DNA of 6,174 bases from Eubacterium sp. (GTDB lineage Bacteria > Bacillota > Clostridia > Lachnospirales > Lachnospiraceae). Position numbers and translations under genes: made by a program. Of the stretch, positions 1 to 5,274 are shown in pieces (the first letter of the stretch is position 1; each line of letters starts with the position of its first letter). The notes under the pieces were generated by a model. The model saw only the letters and a program-made list of their open reading frames with translations, did no database searches and was not told the DNA's origin. The DNA lies in NCBI GenBank assembly GCA_017445525.1, contig JAFSTZ010000272.1, forward strand, positions 1-6,174, written 5' to 3'.

Positions 1-185
1 AGTTTGTGCTGAAGCAGGACGGAAACAATACTCCTATCGAGACAGTGGATCTCGGTTATCAGGATTTCCCGTATATACTGTCAGACATAAAGGGACATAG
101 TGCAAATCAGGGTACTGTAGTGGTTTACAGAGACGGTGTGGAGATTGCCTCTTATCCGATCTCGTTCAAGAGGACCCGGGAATAG
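1..185 (+). CDS. C-terminal end of a probable PASTA-type Ser/Thr protein kinase (PrkC/PknB-like), partial
   Basis: An open frame enters from the left edge (first full codon at base 3) and ends at TAG 183-185, giving 60 residues that close with VVVYRDGVEIASYPISFKR. This beta-rich tail, with a D-G turn between two strands, resembles the extracellular end of clostridial PrkC kinases that follows the PASTA repeats. Kinases of this type sense muropeptides and phosphorylate proteins of cell wall and translation. The identification also rests on context: prkC directly before rsgA is a standard Firmicutes arrangement, and the stop codon here shares one base with the rsgA start, which implies translational coupling. 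No kinase or PASTA motif lies inside the window, so another secreted or membrane protein cannot be excluded. Confidence 0.6.
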   Translation, partial: FVLKQDGNNTPIETVDLGYQDFPYILSDIKGHSANQGTVVVYRDGVEIASYPISFKRTRE

Positions 186-1087
186 TGTGCAGGATAATAG
201 GAAAAATCATCCGTGGCGTCGGCGGTTTCTACTATGTGGAGACCCCCGATGCCACGATCTATGAATGCAAGGTAAAAGGGATATTCAGAAAGGACGATAT
301 CACTCCTTTGGTCGGTGATGACGTCGCTATCTCCGTGATCGACGAGGATAAGGATATCGGCAATATCGATGAGATCCTCCCCAGGAAAAATGAGCTTATC
401 AGACCGGCTGTGGCCAATATCGACATGGCTATGGTGGTGTTTGCGCTGAAGAGTCCGGGACTGAACACGGGACTTCTCGACAGGTTTTTGGTGATGATGG
501 AGACAGAGGGCGTCCCTGTATGGCTGTGTCTTACCAAGTCTGATCTGGCGACGCCTGATTTTATCAGACGGATAGTTGATACATATGAGCCTTGTACGGA
601 AAGTGTTTCGGTTGTGAACAATCTTGACGGAAGCGGTATCAGAGATGTGCGTGCGGCACTCCGGGGCAGGACTACGGTTCTTGCCGGTCCTTCGGGAGTC
701 GGCAAGTCTTCACTTGTAAAGCATATCTGTCCGGATGTGGATCCCGAGGTGGGCAGCATCAGCAAAAAGACCGAACGGGGGACACATACTACCAGGCATT
801 CGGAACTTTTCAGGATAGACGAGGGAACATTTATATTTGATACTCCGGGTTTCTCGTCACTGAGGATACCGGAACTGCTGCCGGAGGAGCTGGCGGCATA
901 TATACCTGAGTTTGATGAGTTTGTGGGCGGCTGCAGGTTCCCGATGTGTACGCATACACATGAACCGGGCTGTGCGGTGAAGGAGCAGATAGGCATCAGC
1001 ATAAGCGAGTCCAGGTACGAGTCGTACACGCAGATGTTTGACGAGCTGAACCGGCTTGCGGTTAAGGCCGGAAGGAGCAAGAGATAG
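185..1087 (+). CDS. rsgA: Ribosome small subunit-dependent GTPase RsgA (YjeQ/CpgA)
   Basis: RsgA is a circularly permuted GTPase that binds the immature 30S subunit and checks the decoding centre late in assembly. The 300 residues are full length for the family. An N-terminal OB-fold (about 1-75) is followed by the permuted GTPase: G4 TKSD at 117-120, P-loop GPSGVGKSS at 168-176, the switch segment KTERGTHTTRH at 195-205 and G3 DTPG at 219-222. A C-terminal zinc site has exactly the family spacing C-x4-C-x-H-x5-C (C250, C255, H257, C263). The start must be GTG 185: it overlaps the upstream TAG as TAGTG, AAGAGGA at 168-174 is a usable ribosome binding site, and the next Met is residue 81, inside the conserved core. 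In B. subtilis the homologue CpgA is a substrate of PrkC, which fits the upstream neighbour. Confidence 0.97.
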   Translation: MCRIIGKIIRGVGGFYYVETPDATIYECKVKGIFRKDDITPLVGDDVAISVIDEDKDIGNIDEILPRKNELIRPAVANIDMAMVVFALKSPGLNTGLLDRFLVMMETEGVPVWLCLTKSDLATPDFIRRIVDTYEPCTESVSVVNNLDGSGIRDVRAALRGRTTVLAGPSGVGKSSLVKHICPDVDPEVGSISKKTERGTHTTRHSELFRIDEGTFIFDTPGFSSLRIPELLPEELAAYIPEFDEFVGGCRFPMCTHTHEPGCAVKEQIGISISESRYESYTQMFDELNRLAVKAGRSKR

Positions 1088-1122
1088 TGGTCTTATTTAT
1101 ATAAATGTGATGGAGGAAAGAT

Positions 1123-1782
1123 ATGGAGTATAAGCTTGCACCATCGATACTTGCAGCTGATGTTGCGTGTCTCGGCGACCAGATAAGACAGGTCGATGAG
1201 GCCGGCGCCGACAGTATACATATCGATGTGATGGACGGGGTGTTCGTCCCGAATCTCTCTTTTGGTGTGCCGGTGGTGAAGGGTTTGAGGAAGTGCTCGA
1301 AGAAGTTTTTTGATGTGCATCTGATGATCGTCAATCCTATCGACCACATAAGGGATTTTGCCGAAGCCGGAGCCGATGGTATCACTGTGCATGCCGAGGC
1401 ATGCGGTGACAGGTTGTACGACACCATCATCGAGATGCTCGGAAACGGAGTGAGTCCAGCGGTTGCCATCAGGCCGGATACAGCTATAGATCCGGTGGTA
1501 GAGGTGCTCGACAAGCTGTCCATGGTTTTGGTCATGACTGTTTATCCCGGGTACGGCGGGCAGAAGATCATAACCAATACGTTCAGCAAGATAAAGAAGC
1601 TTCGCAGAGTCATCGATGAGAAGGATCTGGACGTGGATATCCAGGTCGACGGTGGGATAACTCTCGAAAACATCACAGAGGTAAAGGATGCCGGAGCCAA
1701 TGTATTTGTGGCCGGGACTCAGGTGTTCTCAGGTGATATAAGTAAAAATGTAAAGGATTTTCGTGCGCTGTTAAAGGCGTGA
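1123..1782 (+). CDS. rpe: Ribulose-phosphate 3-epimerase
   Basis: Rpe interconverts D-ribulose 5-phosphate and D-xylulose 5-phosphate in the cytosolic pentose phosphate pathway. The 219 residues form one TIM barrel of normal length. Expected elements are present: APSILAAD at 6-13, metal and catalytic residues H33 and D35 in IHIDVMDG, H66 in DVHLM, and D176 in QVDGGIT. The phosphate-binding end VAGTQVF is at 196-202. The strand-6 loop reads MTVYPGYGGQ (138-147), where most family members have MSVNPGFGGQ, so the usual Asn is Tyr141; the upstream loop reads AIRPDT rather than ALNPxT. GGAGG at 1112-1116 lies 6 bases before the ATG. The gene follows rsgA after 35 bases, the usual pairing in Firmicutes, and is probably co-transcribed with it. 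Confidence 0.95.
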   Translation: MEYKLAPSILAADVACLGDQIRQVDEAGADSIHIDVMDGVFVPNLSFGVPVVKGLRKCSKKFFDVHLMIVNPIDHIRDFAEAGADGITVHAEACGDRLYDTIIEMLGNGVSPAVAIRPDTAIDPVVEVLDKLSMVLVMTVYPGYGGQKIITNTFSKIKKLRRVIDEKDLDVDIQVDGGITLENITEVKDAGANVFVAGTQVFSGDISKNVKDFRALLKA

Positions 1783-1810
1783 TAAATAACTGATTCAGGA
1801 GGAATGAACT

Positions 1811-2911
1811 ATGAAGCTTGGGATCGTAGGGTTGCCTAACGTCGGAAAGAGCACCCTTTTTAATTCGCTGACAAAGGCGGGGGCGGAGTCTGCAAACTAT
1901 CCTTTCTGTACCATCGATCCGAATGTCGGTGTGGTTGCGGTTCCGGATGAGAGAGTGGATGTTCTGGCAAAGATGCATGATTCGGCCAAGAAGGTTCCGG
2001 CTGTTATTGAGTTTGTCGATATAGCCGGTCTTGTGAAGGGTGCGTCAAAGGGTGAGGGACTCGGTAATCAGTTTCTCTCAAATATCCGCGAGGTGGATGC
2101 CATAGTTCATGTTGTCCGTTGTTTTGAGGATGATAACATCGTTCATGTGGATGGAAGTGTTGATCCTCTGAGGGATATAGAGACTATCAACCTGGAGCTG
2201 ATCTTTTCTGATATAGAGATCCTCGAGAGGAGGATATCAAAGATCGCAAAGGCTGCCAACAATGATAAAAAGCTTAAAAAGGAACTCGAGTTTGTCACTG
2301 CCATCAAAGAGTTTCTGGAGGAGAACAAGCTTGCAAAGAACTTTGAAGTGGCAGATGATGATGAATACAGAGCATGGTTCAAGGAGTACAACCTTCTCAC
2401 TGCCAAGCCTGTTATCTATGCTGCAAATGTTTCCGAGGATGATCTCGCGGATGACGGTGCATCCAACGATCAGGTAAACAAGGTGCGTGAGTTTGCAAAG
2501 GAAGAGAACTCAGAGGTGTTTGTCATCTGTGCGCAGATAGAGCAGGAGATTGCCGAACTTGATGAGGAGGAGACCAAGGAGTTTCTGGAGGACCTGGGAC
2601 TTTCCGAGTCGGGTCTCGAGAAGCTTATCAAGGCAAGTTATCGTATATTGGGGCTTATCAGTTTCCTGACAACAGGACCTGACGAGACGAGAGCGTGGAC
2701 CATCACTGAAGGGACTAAGGCTCCGCAGGCCGCAGGAAAGATACATACAGATTTTGAGAGGGGATTCATAAGAGCCGAGGTCGTTTCTTATGACAACCTG
2801 ATCGAGAACGGTGGTATGAACGGCGCCAAGGAGAAGGGCCTGGTGAGGAGTGAGGGCAAGGAGTACGTCATGAAAGATGGCGATGTGGTGTTGTTCAGAT
2901 TCAATGTTTGA
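1811..2911 (+). CDS. ychF: Redox-regulated ribosome-associated ATPase YchF (OLA1 family)
   Basis: YchF is a universally conserved Obg-related P-loop NTPase that binds ribosomes and prefers ATP to GTP. It is linked to translation control and stress responses. The 366 residues match the family's usual length. G1 is GLPNVGKST (7-15), the NYPFCTIDPN switch segment is at 29-38, and G3 DIAGLVKGASKGEGLGNQFL spans 70-89. The nucleotide-specificity motif is NVSE (206-209) instead of NKxD, the signature of ATP preference. H112 aligns with the catalytic His114 of E. coli YchF. A helical insert (about 130-200) and a C-terminal TGS domain (about 280-364, with AAGKIHTDFERGFIRAEV) follow. AGGAGG at 1797-1802 sits 8 bases before the ATG, and the gap after rpe is 28 bases, so it is probably in the same transcript. 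Confidence 0.97.
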   Translation: MKLGIVGLPNVGKSTLFNSLTKAGAESANYPFCTIDPNVGVVAVPDERVDVLAKMHDSAKKVPAVIEFVDIAGLVKGASKGEGLGNQFLSNIREVDAIVHVVRCFEDDNIVHVDGSVDPLRDIETINLELIFSDIEILERRISKIAKAANNDKKLKKELEFVTAIKEFLEENKLAKNFEVADDDEYRAWFKEYNLLTAKPVIYAANVSEDDLADDGASNDQVNKVREFAKEENSEVFVICAQIEQEIAELDEEETKEFLEDLGLSESGLEKLIKASYRILGLISFLTTGPDETRAWTITEGTKAPQAAGKIHTDFERGFIRAEVVSYDNLIENGGMNGAKEKGLVRSEGKEYVMKDGDVVLFRFNV

Positions 2912-3056
2912 CAAAGATACGCTCGGGTGGAGAGCAGGCTCTGTATGCTCATCGGACATCGTCTTTCATTCTGAAAAATGGAGAAAGAGTTGGAAGCTGA
3001 AAATGATGCTGGACATTGCCTTTTACTCCGGAAAGTTTAGAAAGGAATTGGAATAA
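2904..3056 (+). CDS. Possible 50-residue small protein bridging ychF and lgt (unrecognised)
   Basis: An ATG at 2904, overlapping the last 8 bases of ychF in another frame, opens a 50-codon frame that runs to TAA 3054-3056, two bases before the lgt ATG. The product would be basic (10 K/R against 7 D/E) with three Trp, a cationic middle EKWRKSWKLK (24-33) and the end FYSGKFRKELE. I do not recognise a family and assign no function. In favour: it fills the only sizeable gap in the left operon exactly, its ends suit coupling to both neighbours, and its codons look like those of the neighbours. Against: there is no clear ribosome binding site before 2904, and a stop-free run of this length arises by chance fairly often. 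Translation of it could help load ribosomes on lgt, whose own site is weak. Confidence 0.35.
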   Translation: MFDKDTLGWRAGSVCSSDIVFHSEKWRKSWKLKMMLDIAFYSGKFRKELE

Positions 3057-3058
3057 TA

Positions 3059-4126
3059 ATGAATCTAGCGGATGTGGCGTTCCCACACTTGGGGATTTAT
3101 ATAGATTATCTGCCGAAGAACTTTGAGTTGTTTGGAGTGAAGATCGCGTTTTATGGTGTGATCATCGCGTTTGGTATGCTGGCGGGGCTGTGGATGGCGT
3201 GCCATCAGGCGAAGATTACGGGACAGAAGACTTCAGTCTATCTGGATTACGTTGTATGGGGGATCATCATATCTCTTATAGGAGCGAGGCTTTATTATGT
3301 GGCATTTGCCTGGGACAGATACAAGGATGATCTTCTGCAGATATTCAACCTGCGTGCCGGCGGGCTTGCTATATACGGTGGTGTTATCGGTGCCATCCTG
3401 TCGTCATATGTATATTGCAGGATAAAGAAATATGACTTTTTCCTTTTTGTCGATACTGCGATCTGCGGTTTGATACTGGGACAGGTCATCGGAAGATGGG
3501 GCAACTTCATGAACCATGAGGCCTTTGGCGAATATACTGATTCATTTCTTGCCATGAGGCTGGATACGGCTAACGTAAACCCGTCATATATCACATCTAC
3601 CATGAGCGAGCATATGGTGACGTCCGGAGGACATTCGTTCATACAGGTTCACCCGACGTTTTTATATGAATCGCTGTGGAACCTGATGGTACTGCTCTTG
3701 TTGCTGTTTTTCACAAAGAGAAAGAAGTTCCACGGGCAGATACTTCTGATGTATCTGATCGGATATGGTCTCGGACGTGTCTGGATAGAGGGACTTCGTA
3801 CGGATCAGCTACAGATTGGCTCTACAGGCATAGCTATATCTCAGGTGCTGTCCGGAGTTTTGGTGGTTGCCGGTATAGTGGTGTGGATCATAATGTACAG
3901 AAAAGCGACGCCGCCCGTTGTTCCGGCTGCCATGGCCGTGAAGGTAGACGGAGTGACGGATGACCTTTCTGAAGCGATGAGTACGCAGGCTGATCGTGAC
4001 GTCACTCAGGAAGAACAGCCGGCTGAACCGGGCGAACAGACTGTGGAAGCGGGTATGCCAACGGCGGGACAGGAAGAGGTCTCGGTTGACTATAATGATG
4101 ATCACGAGATGAAGGTTAAAGAGTGA
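3059..4126 (+). CDS. lgt: Prolipoprotein diacylglyceryl transferase Lgt with acidic C-terminal tail
   Basis: Lgt is an integral membrane enzyme that moves diacylglycerol from phosphatidylglycerol to the lipobox Cys of prolipoproteins, the first step of lipoprotein maturation. Several hydrophobic segments are visible, for example about 24-48, 62-84, 101-120, 127-143, 203-218, 227-240 and 258-280. The family signature GRWGNFMNHEAFG is at 145-157, and a second conserved stretch VHPTFLYESLWNL at 197-209. The loop RAGGLAIYGG (99-108) has Tyr106 where E. coli has the essential His103. After the last membrane segment a tail of about 75 residues, rich in Glu, Asp, Gln, Ala and Pro, extends to residue 355; the core alone is a normal Lgt of about 280. 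The start fits the usual N-terminus. The ribosome binding site is weak (AAAGGA at 3041-3046, 12 bases away). Confidence 0.95.
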   Translation: MNLADVAFPHLGIYIDYLPKNFELFGVKIAFYGVIIAFGMLAGLWMACHQAKITGQKTSVYLDYVVWGIIISLIGARLYYVAFAWDRYKDDLLQIFNLRAGGLAIYGGVIGAILSSYVYCRIKKYDFFLFVDTAICGLILGQVIGRWGNFMNHEAFGEYTDSFLAMRLDTANVNPSYITSTMSEHMVTSGGHSFIQVHPTFLYESLWNLMVLLLLLFFTKRKKFHGQILLMYLIGYGLGRVWIEGLRTDQLQIGSTGIAISQVLSGVLVVAGIVVWIIMYRKATPPVVPAAMAVKVDGVTDDLSEAMSTQADRDVTQEEQPAEPGEQTVEAGMPTAGQEEVSVDYNDDHEMKVKE

Positions 4127-4263
4127 TGATCGGACGTTGTTTTCGATCGCATGTATCATGATGAGATCAAGGATGTGCTGATTGATCCTGCGTAAAAAAA
4201 TAAGAGAGTCCACCGTTTTACACTACATATAGTGGGTTGATGTTTTATAAATAGAATATATGG
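4127..4263 (+). other. Non-coding stretch between lgt and the terminator
   Basis: No convincing gene is seen. Directly after the lgt stop a second in-frame TGA (4127-4129) is followed by 21 open codons to TAA 4193-4195, perhaps a decayed end of the lgt tail. A short AT-rich stretch with a small inverted repeat, CACTA/TAGTG around 4221-4234, follows before the terminator. The stretch has no strong promoter on either strand that I can support. Confidence 0.4.
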
Positions 4264-4301
4264 AAAATGACGAAAAAGTATCGATTTTTCGTCATTTTTT
4301 T
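4264..4301 (+). terminator. Rho-independent terminator after lgt
   Basis: A perfect 14-bp inverted repeat pairs AAAATGACGAAAAA (4264-4277) with TTTTTCGTCATTTT (4285-4298) around a 7-base loop, and ends in seven T (4295-4301). It should end the rsgA-rpe-ychF-lgt transcript and insulate it from the mraZ promoter just downstream. The stem is AT-rich apart from the TGACG/CGTCA block. A second AT-only hairpin, GTTTTT-AACA-AAAAAC, follows at about 4305-4320. Confidence 0.9.
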
Positions 4302-4322
4302 GTTGTTTTTAACAAAAAACAC

Positions 4323-4351
4323 TTGATTTTTCTTATAAGGTGGTGTAAAAT
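4323..4351 (+). promoter_or_regulatory. Sigma-A type promoter of mraZ (dcw cluster)
   Basis: TTGATT (-35, 4323-4328) and TAAAAT (-10, 4346-4351) are separated by exactly 17 bases, and each differs from consensus by one or two bases. Transcription should start near 4358, giving a leader of about 70 bases before mraZ. The promoter lies just after the lgt terminator and overlaps the MraZ-type boxes, as expected for an autoregulated dcw promoter. Confidence 0.78.
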
Positions 4352-4395
4352 ATAGACAAAGTGGTGGAAAGTGGAGTGAATATCACACAAAGTGG
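4337..4395 (+). promoter_or_regulatory. Putative MraZ operator: four AAAGTGG-type boxes
   Basis: AAAGTGG occurs exactly at 4358-4364, 4368-4374 and 4389-4395, and as AAGGTGG at 4337-4343 inside the promoter spacer. The box starts are 21, 10 and 21 bases apart, so all lie near the same face of the helix. ACAAAGTGGTGGA is repeated exactly at 4356-4368 and 4387-4399. MraZ is known to bind series of GTGG-containing boxes with 10-bp periodicity before its own gene (GTGGG-N5 in E. coli, AAAGTG-type in mollicutes). The boxes cover the promoter spacer, the start site and the early leader, so binding should repress transcription. Binding here is inferred. Confidence 0.8.
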
Positions 4396-4414
4396 TGGAT
4401 TTCAAACAGTTTGC

Positions 4415-4418
4415 GAGG
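4415..4418 (+). promoter_or_regulatory. Ribosome binding site deciding the mraZ start
   Basis: GAGG lies 10 bases before ATG 4429. It falls inside any longer reading frame beginning at TTG 4411, so it argues for ATG 4429, which also gives the standard MraZ N-terminus MFMGTYEH. Confidence 0.6.
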
Positions 4419-4428
4419 TAAATCTGTT

Positions 4429-4857
4429 ATGTTCATGGGAACCTACGAGCACGGTATAGACGCGAAGGGCCGCGTTATCATCCCTGCAAAGCTCAGGGAT
4501 GGTCTCGGGGATTCCTTCGTCGTGACCGTAGGTCTTGACGGATGCCTTTATGCATATCCTATGGATGAGTGGGAGAACTTTCTTACAAAACTCAAGGAGC
4601 TTCCGGGGACCAAGGAAGCCAGAGCATTGCAGCGTACATTTATGGCAAATGCAGCAACCTGTGATTGTGATAAGCAGGGACGCACATTGATACCGGCTCC
4701 GTTACGGGAGAGGGTTGGCATCACGGATGATATCGTGTTTATCGGTGTGCTCGGCAAGGTGGAGTTGTGGTCCAAGGAGCGCTACGATGCCGGCACAGAT
4801 GTTGCGGATATAGATGATATTGCTGATAAGATGTCGGAGTTTGGATTGAGTTTCTGA
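4429..4857 (+). CDS. mraZ: Division/cell wall cluster transcriptional regulator MraZ
   Basis: MraZ is an AbrB-like DNA-binding protein, usually the first gene of the dcw cluster and a repressor of its own promoter. From ATG 4429 the product has 142 residues, the normal length, with two tandem SpoVT/AbrB-type halves. Each carries the family's D-x3-R signature: DAKGRVIIPAKLR (11-23, D11 and R15) and DKQGRTLIPAPLR (81-93, D81 and R85). The protein forms ring-shaped oligomers in other species, which explains why it needs several regularly spaced boxes; such boxes lie directly upstream. An in-frame TTG at 4411 would add six residues but lacks support. The gene ends in the usual helical, acidic tail (DIDDIADKMSEFGLSF). 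rsmH follows after an unusually long 295-base gap. Confidence 0.96.
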   Translation: MFMGTYEHGIDAKGRVIIPAKLRDGLGDSFVVTVGLDGCLYAYPMDEWENFLTKLKELPGTKEARALQRTFMANAATCDCDKQGRTLIPAPLRERVGITDDIVFIGVLGKVELWSKERYDAGTDVADIDDIADKMSEFGLSF

Positions 4858-4872
4858 TGGGGGATACTGCAC

Positions 4873-4945
4873 GGAGCGCTGATGCTCGAGAAGTATTCTT
4901 CACAGACATATAAAGTCTGTTCAGAATACTTCCGAGCGCCGCTCC
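4873..4945 (+). repeat. Long interrupted inverted repeat (27 bp paired) between mraZ and rsmH
   Basis: Four arm blocks pair in order: GGAGCG (4873-4878) with CGCTCC (4940-4945), GCTCG (4884-4888) with CGAGC (4933-4937), GAAGTATTCT (4890-4899) with AGAATACTTC (4923-4932), and ACAGAC (4902-4907) with GTCTGT (4915-4920). The loop is ATATAAA (4908-4914). Interruptions are a single bulge (A4889), a 2x2 internal loop and a 5x2 internal loop. No T-run follows, so it is not a standard terminator. It could be a structured leader RNA, a processing site or a small palindromic mobile repeat. Confidence 0.8.
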
Positions 4946-4959
4946 TGAAGGAACACTGA
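4882..4959 (+). CDS. Possible 25-codon leader peptide inside the hairpin
   Basis: ATG 4882 is preceded by GGAG (4873-4876) at 5 bases and opens a frame ending at TGA 4957-4959. The peptide begins MLEKYSSQTYKV and resembles nothing I know. Its Shine-Dalgarno bases are the outermost paired block of the hairpin, so they would be hidden when the RNA folds and exposed when it opens. The ORF may simply be a by-product of the palindrome. Confidence 0.2.
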   Translation: MLEKYSSQTYKVCSEYFRAPLLKEH

Positions 4960-4970
4960 TACAGAAAAGA

Positions 4971-4987
4971 ATCCGAGGACTTCGGAT
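4971..4987 (+). repeat. Short hairpin upstream of the rsmH repeats
   Basis: ATCCGA (4971-4976) pairs with TCGGAT (4982-4987) around GGACT. There is no T-run after it, so termination is not supported. It sits four bases before the first tandem repeat copy. Confidence 0.45.
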
Positions 4988-4990
4988 AGA

Positions 4991-5208
4991 AGCAAAGGGG
5001 AGTATTCATCTACTTCAACATGTGCCGGGGATACTTCGCCAAAGAGTGTGGGGAAGGATACAGCAAAGGGGGAGTATACATGCAGTTTCAACATGTGCCG
5101 GGGATGCTCCGCCAAAGAATGTGGGGAAGGATACAGCAAAGGGGGAGTATACATGCAGTTTCAACATGTGCCGGTGTTACTTCGCCAAACGATAGAGGGG
5201 TTGGATAT
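4991..5208 (+). repeat. Three tandem copies of a ~73-bp unit containing the rsmH translation start
   Basis: Copies begin with AGCAAAGGGG at 4991 (71 bp), 5062 (73 bp) and 5135 (the last runs into rsmH). Bases 5047-5101 and 5120-5174 are identical over 55 bases. That block includes the GGGGGAG ribosome binding site, the ATG and the codons for MQFQHVP. Copy 1 differs from copy 2 by about seven substitutions and two single-base deletions, and its start codon is ATC. Copy 3 continues into the conserved RsmH coding sequence and still resembles the unit, weakly, to about 5208. Copies 1 and 2 therefore look like degenerated duplicates of the rsmH 5' end. Confidence 0.92.
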
Positions 5209-5274
5209 AAAGGAAGACGGGATATACGTGGATGGGACGCTCGGCGGTGCCGGGCACTCATCGGAGATCCTTAA
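5080..5274 (+). CDS. Out-of-frame upstream ORF from the duplicated rsmH start
   Basis: Copy 2 of the tandem repeat keeps a complete translation start: GGGGGAG at 5068-5074 and ATG 5080, with the same 5-base spacing as rsmH. It encodes 64 residues beginning MQFQHVPGMLRQ, then shifts out of the RsmH frame because the unit is 73 bases long, and ends at TAA 5272-5274. It overlaps rsmH by 122 bases. The product beyond residue 12 looks like a frame-shadow and is unlikely to be a functional protein. Ribosomes starting here would bypass the true rsmH start, so any effect is probably regulatory. No product is documented. Confidence 0.3.
   Translation: MQFQHVPGMLRQRMWGRIQQRGSIHAVSTCAGVTSPNDRGVGYKGRRDIRGWDARRCRALIGDP
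5141..5147 (+). promoter_or_regulatory. Ribosome binding site deciding the rsmH start
   Basis: GGGGGAG ends 5 bases before ATG 5153. An identical site serves the decoy start at 5080. The rsmH frame is open upstream back to 4949, but the only start codon there is GTG 5048 with no ribosome binding site. ATG 5153 also gives the conserved N-terminus. Confidence 0.8.

Noticed and set aside
259..1080. Long minus-strand open frame opposite rsgA (273 codons)
   Set aside because: It is a shadow of rsgA with no recognisable domain, while the + strand frame has every RsgA motif. Similar minus-strand frames opposite rpe, ychF, lgt and rsmH were rejected for the same reason.
2928..2946. Possible terminator hairpin after ychF (AGAG/CTCT)
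   Set aside because: Only four pairs and no following T-run; lgt is probably transcribed with ychF.
4161..4200. Terminator at AGGAT/ATCCT followed by A-run near 4193-4200
   Set aside because: The stem is five pairs with a ten-base loop and is followed by A rather than T on the + strand; the strong terminator is at 4264-4301.
4411..4428. mraZ start at TTG 4411
   Set aside because: The start at ATG 4429 gives the standard MFMG N-terminus and a GAGG at a suitable distance; the longer form would place that site inside the gene.
4857..4913. 18-codon ORF whose ATG overlaps the mraZ stop (TGATG)
   Set aside because: There is no ribosome binding site, it is very short, and it ends in the hairpin loop; the overlap is likely chance.
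4991..5150. CRISPR-like or integron-like repeat array
   Set aside because: The units are directly adjacent with no unique spacers, and the repeat is derived from the rsmH 5' end.
5048..5152. A longer RsmH starting at GTG 5048 with a Cys-containing 35-residue extension
   Set aside because: The extension is translated repeat sequence, GTG 5048 has no ribosome binding site, and ATG 5153 has a strong one and yields the conserved family N-terminus.
4858..5152. A separate promoter for rsmH in the gap
   Set aside because: TATAAA at 4909-4914 is present, but no -35 lies at a suitable distance and the bases belong to the hairpin loop.
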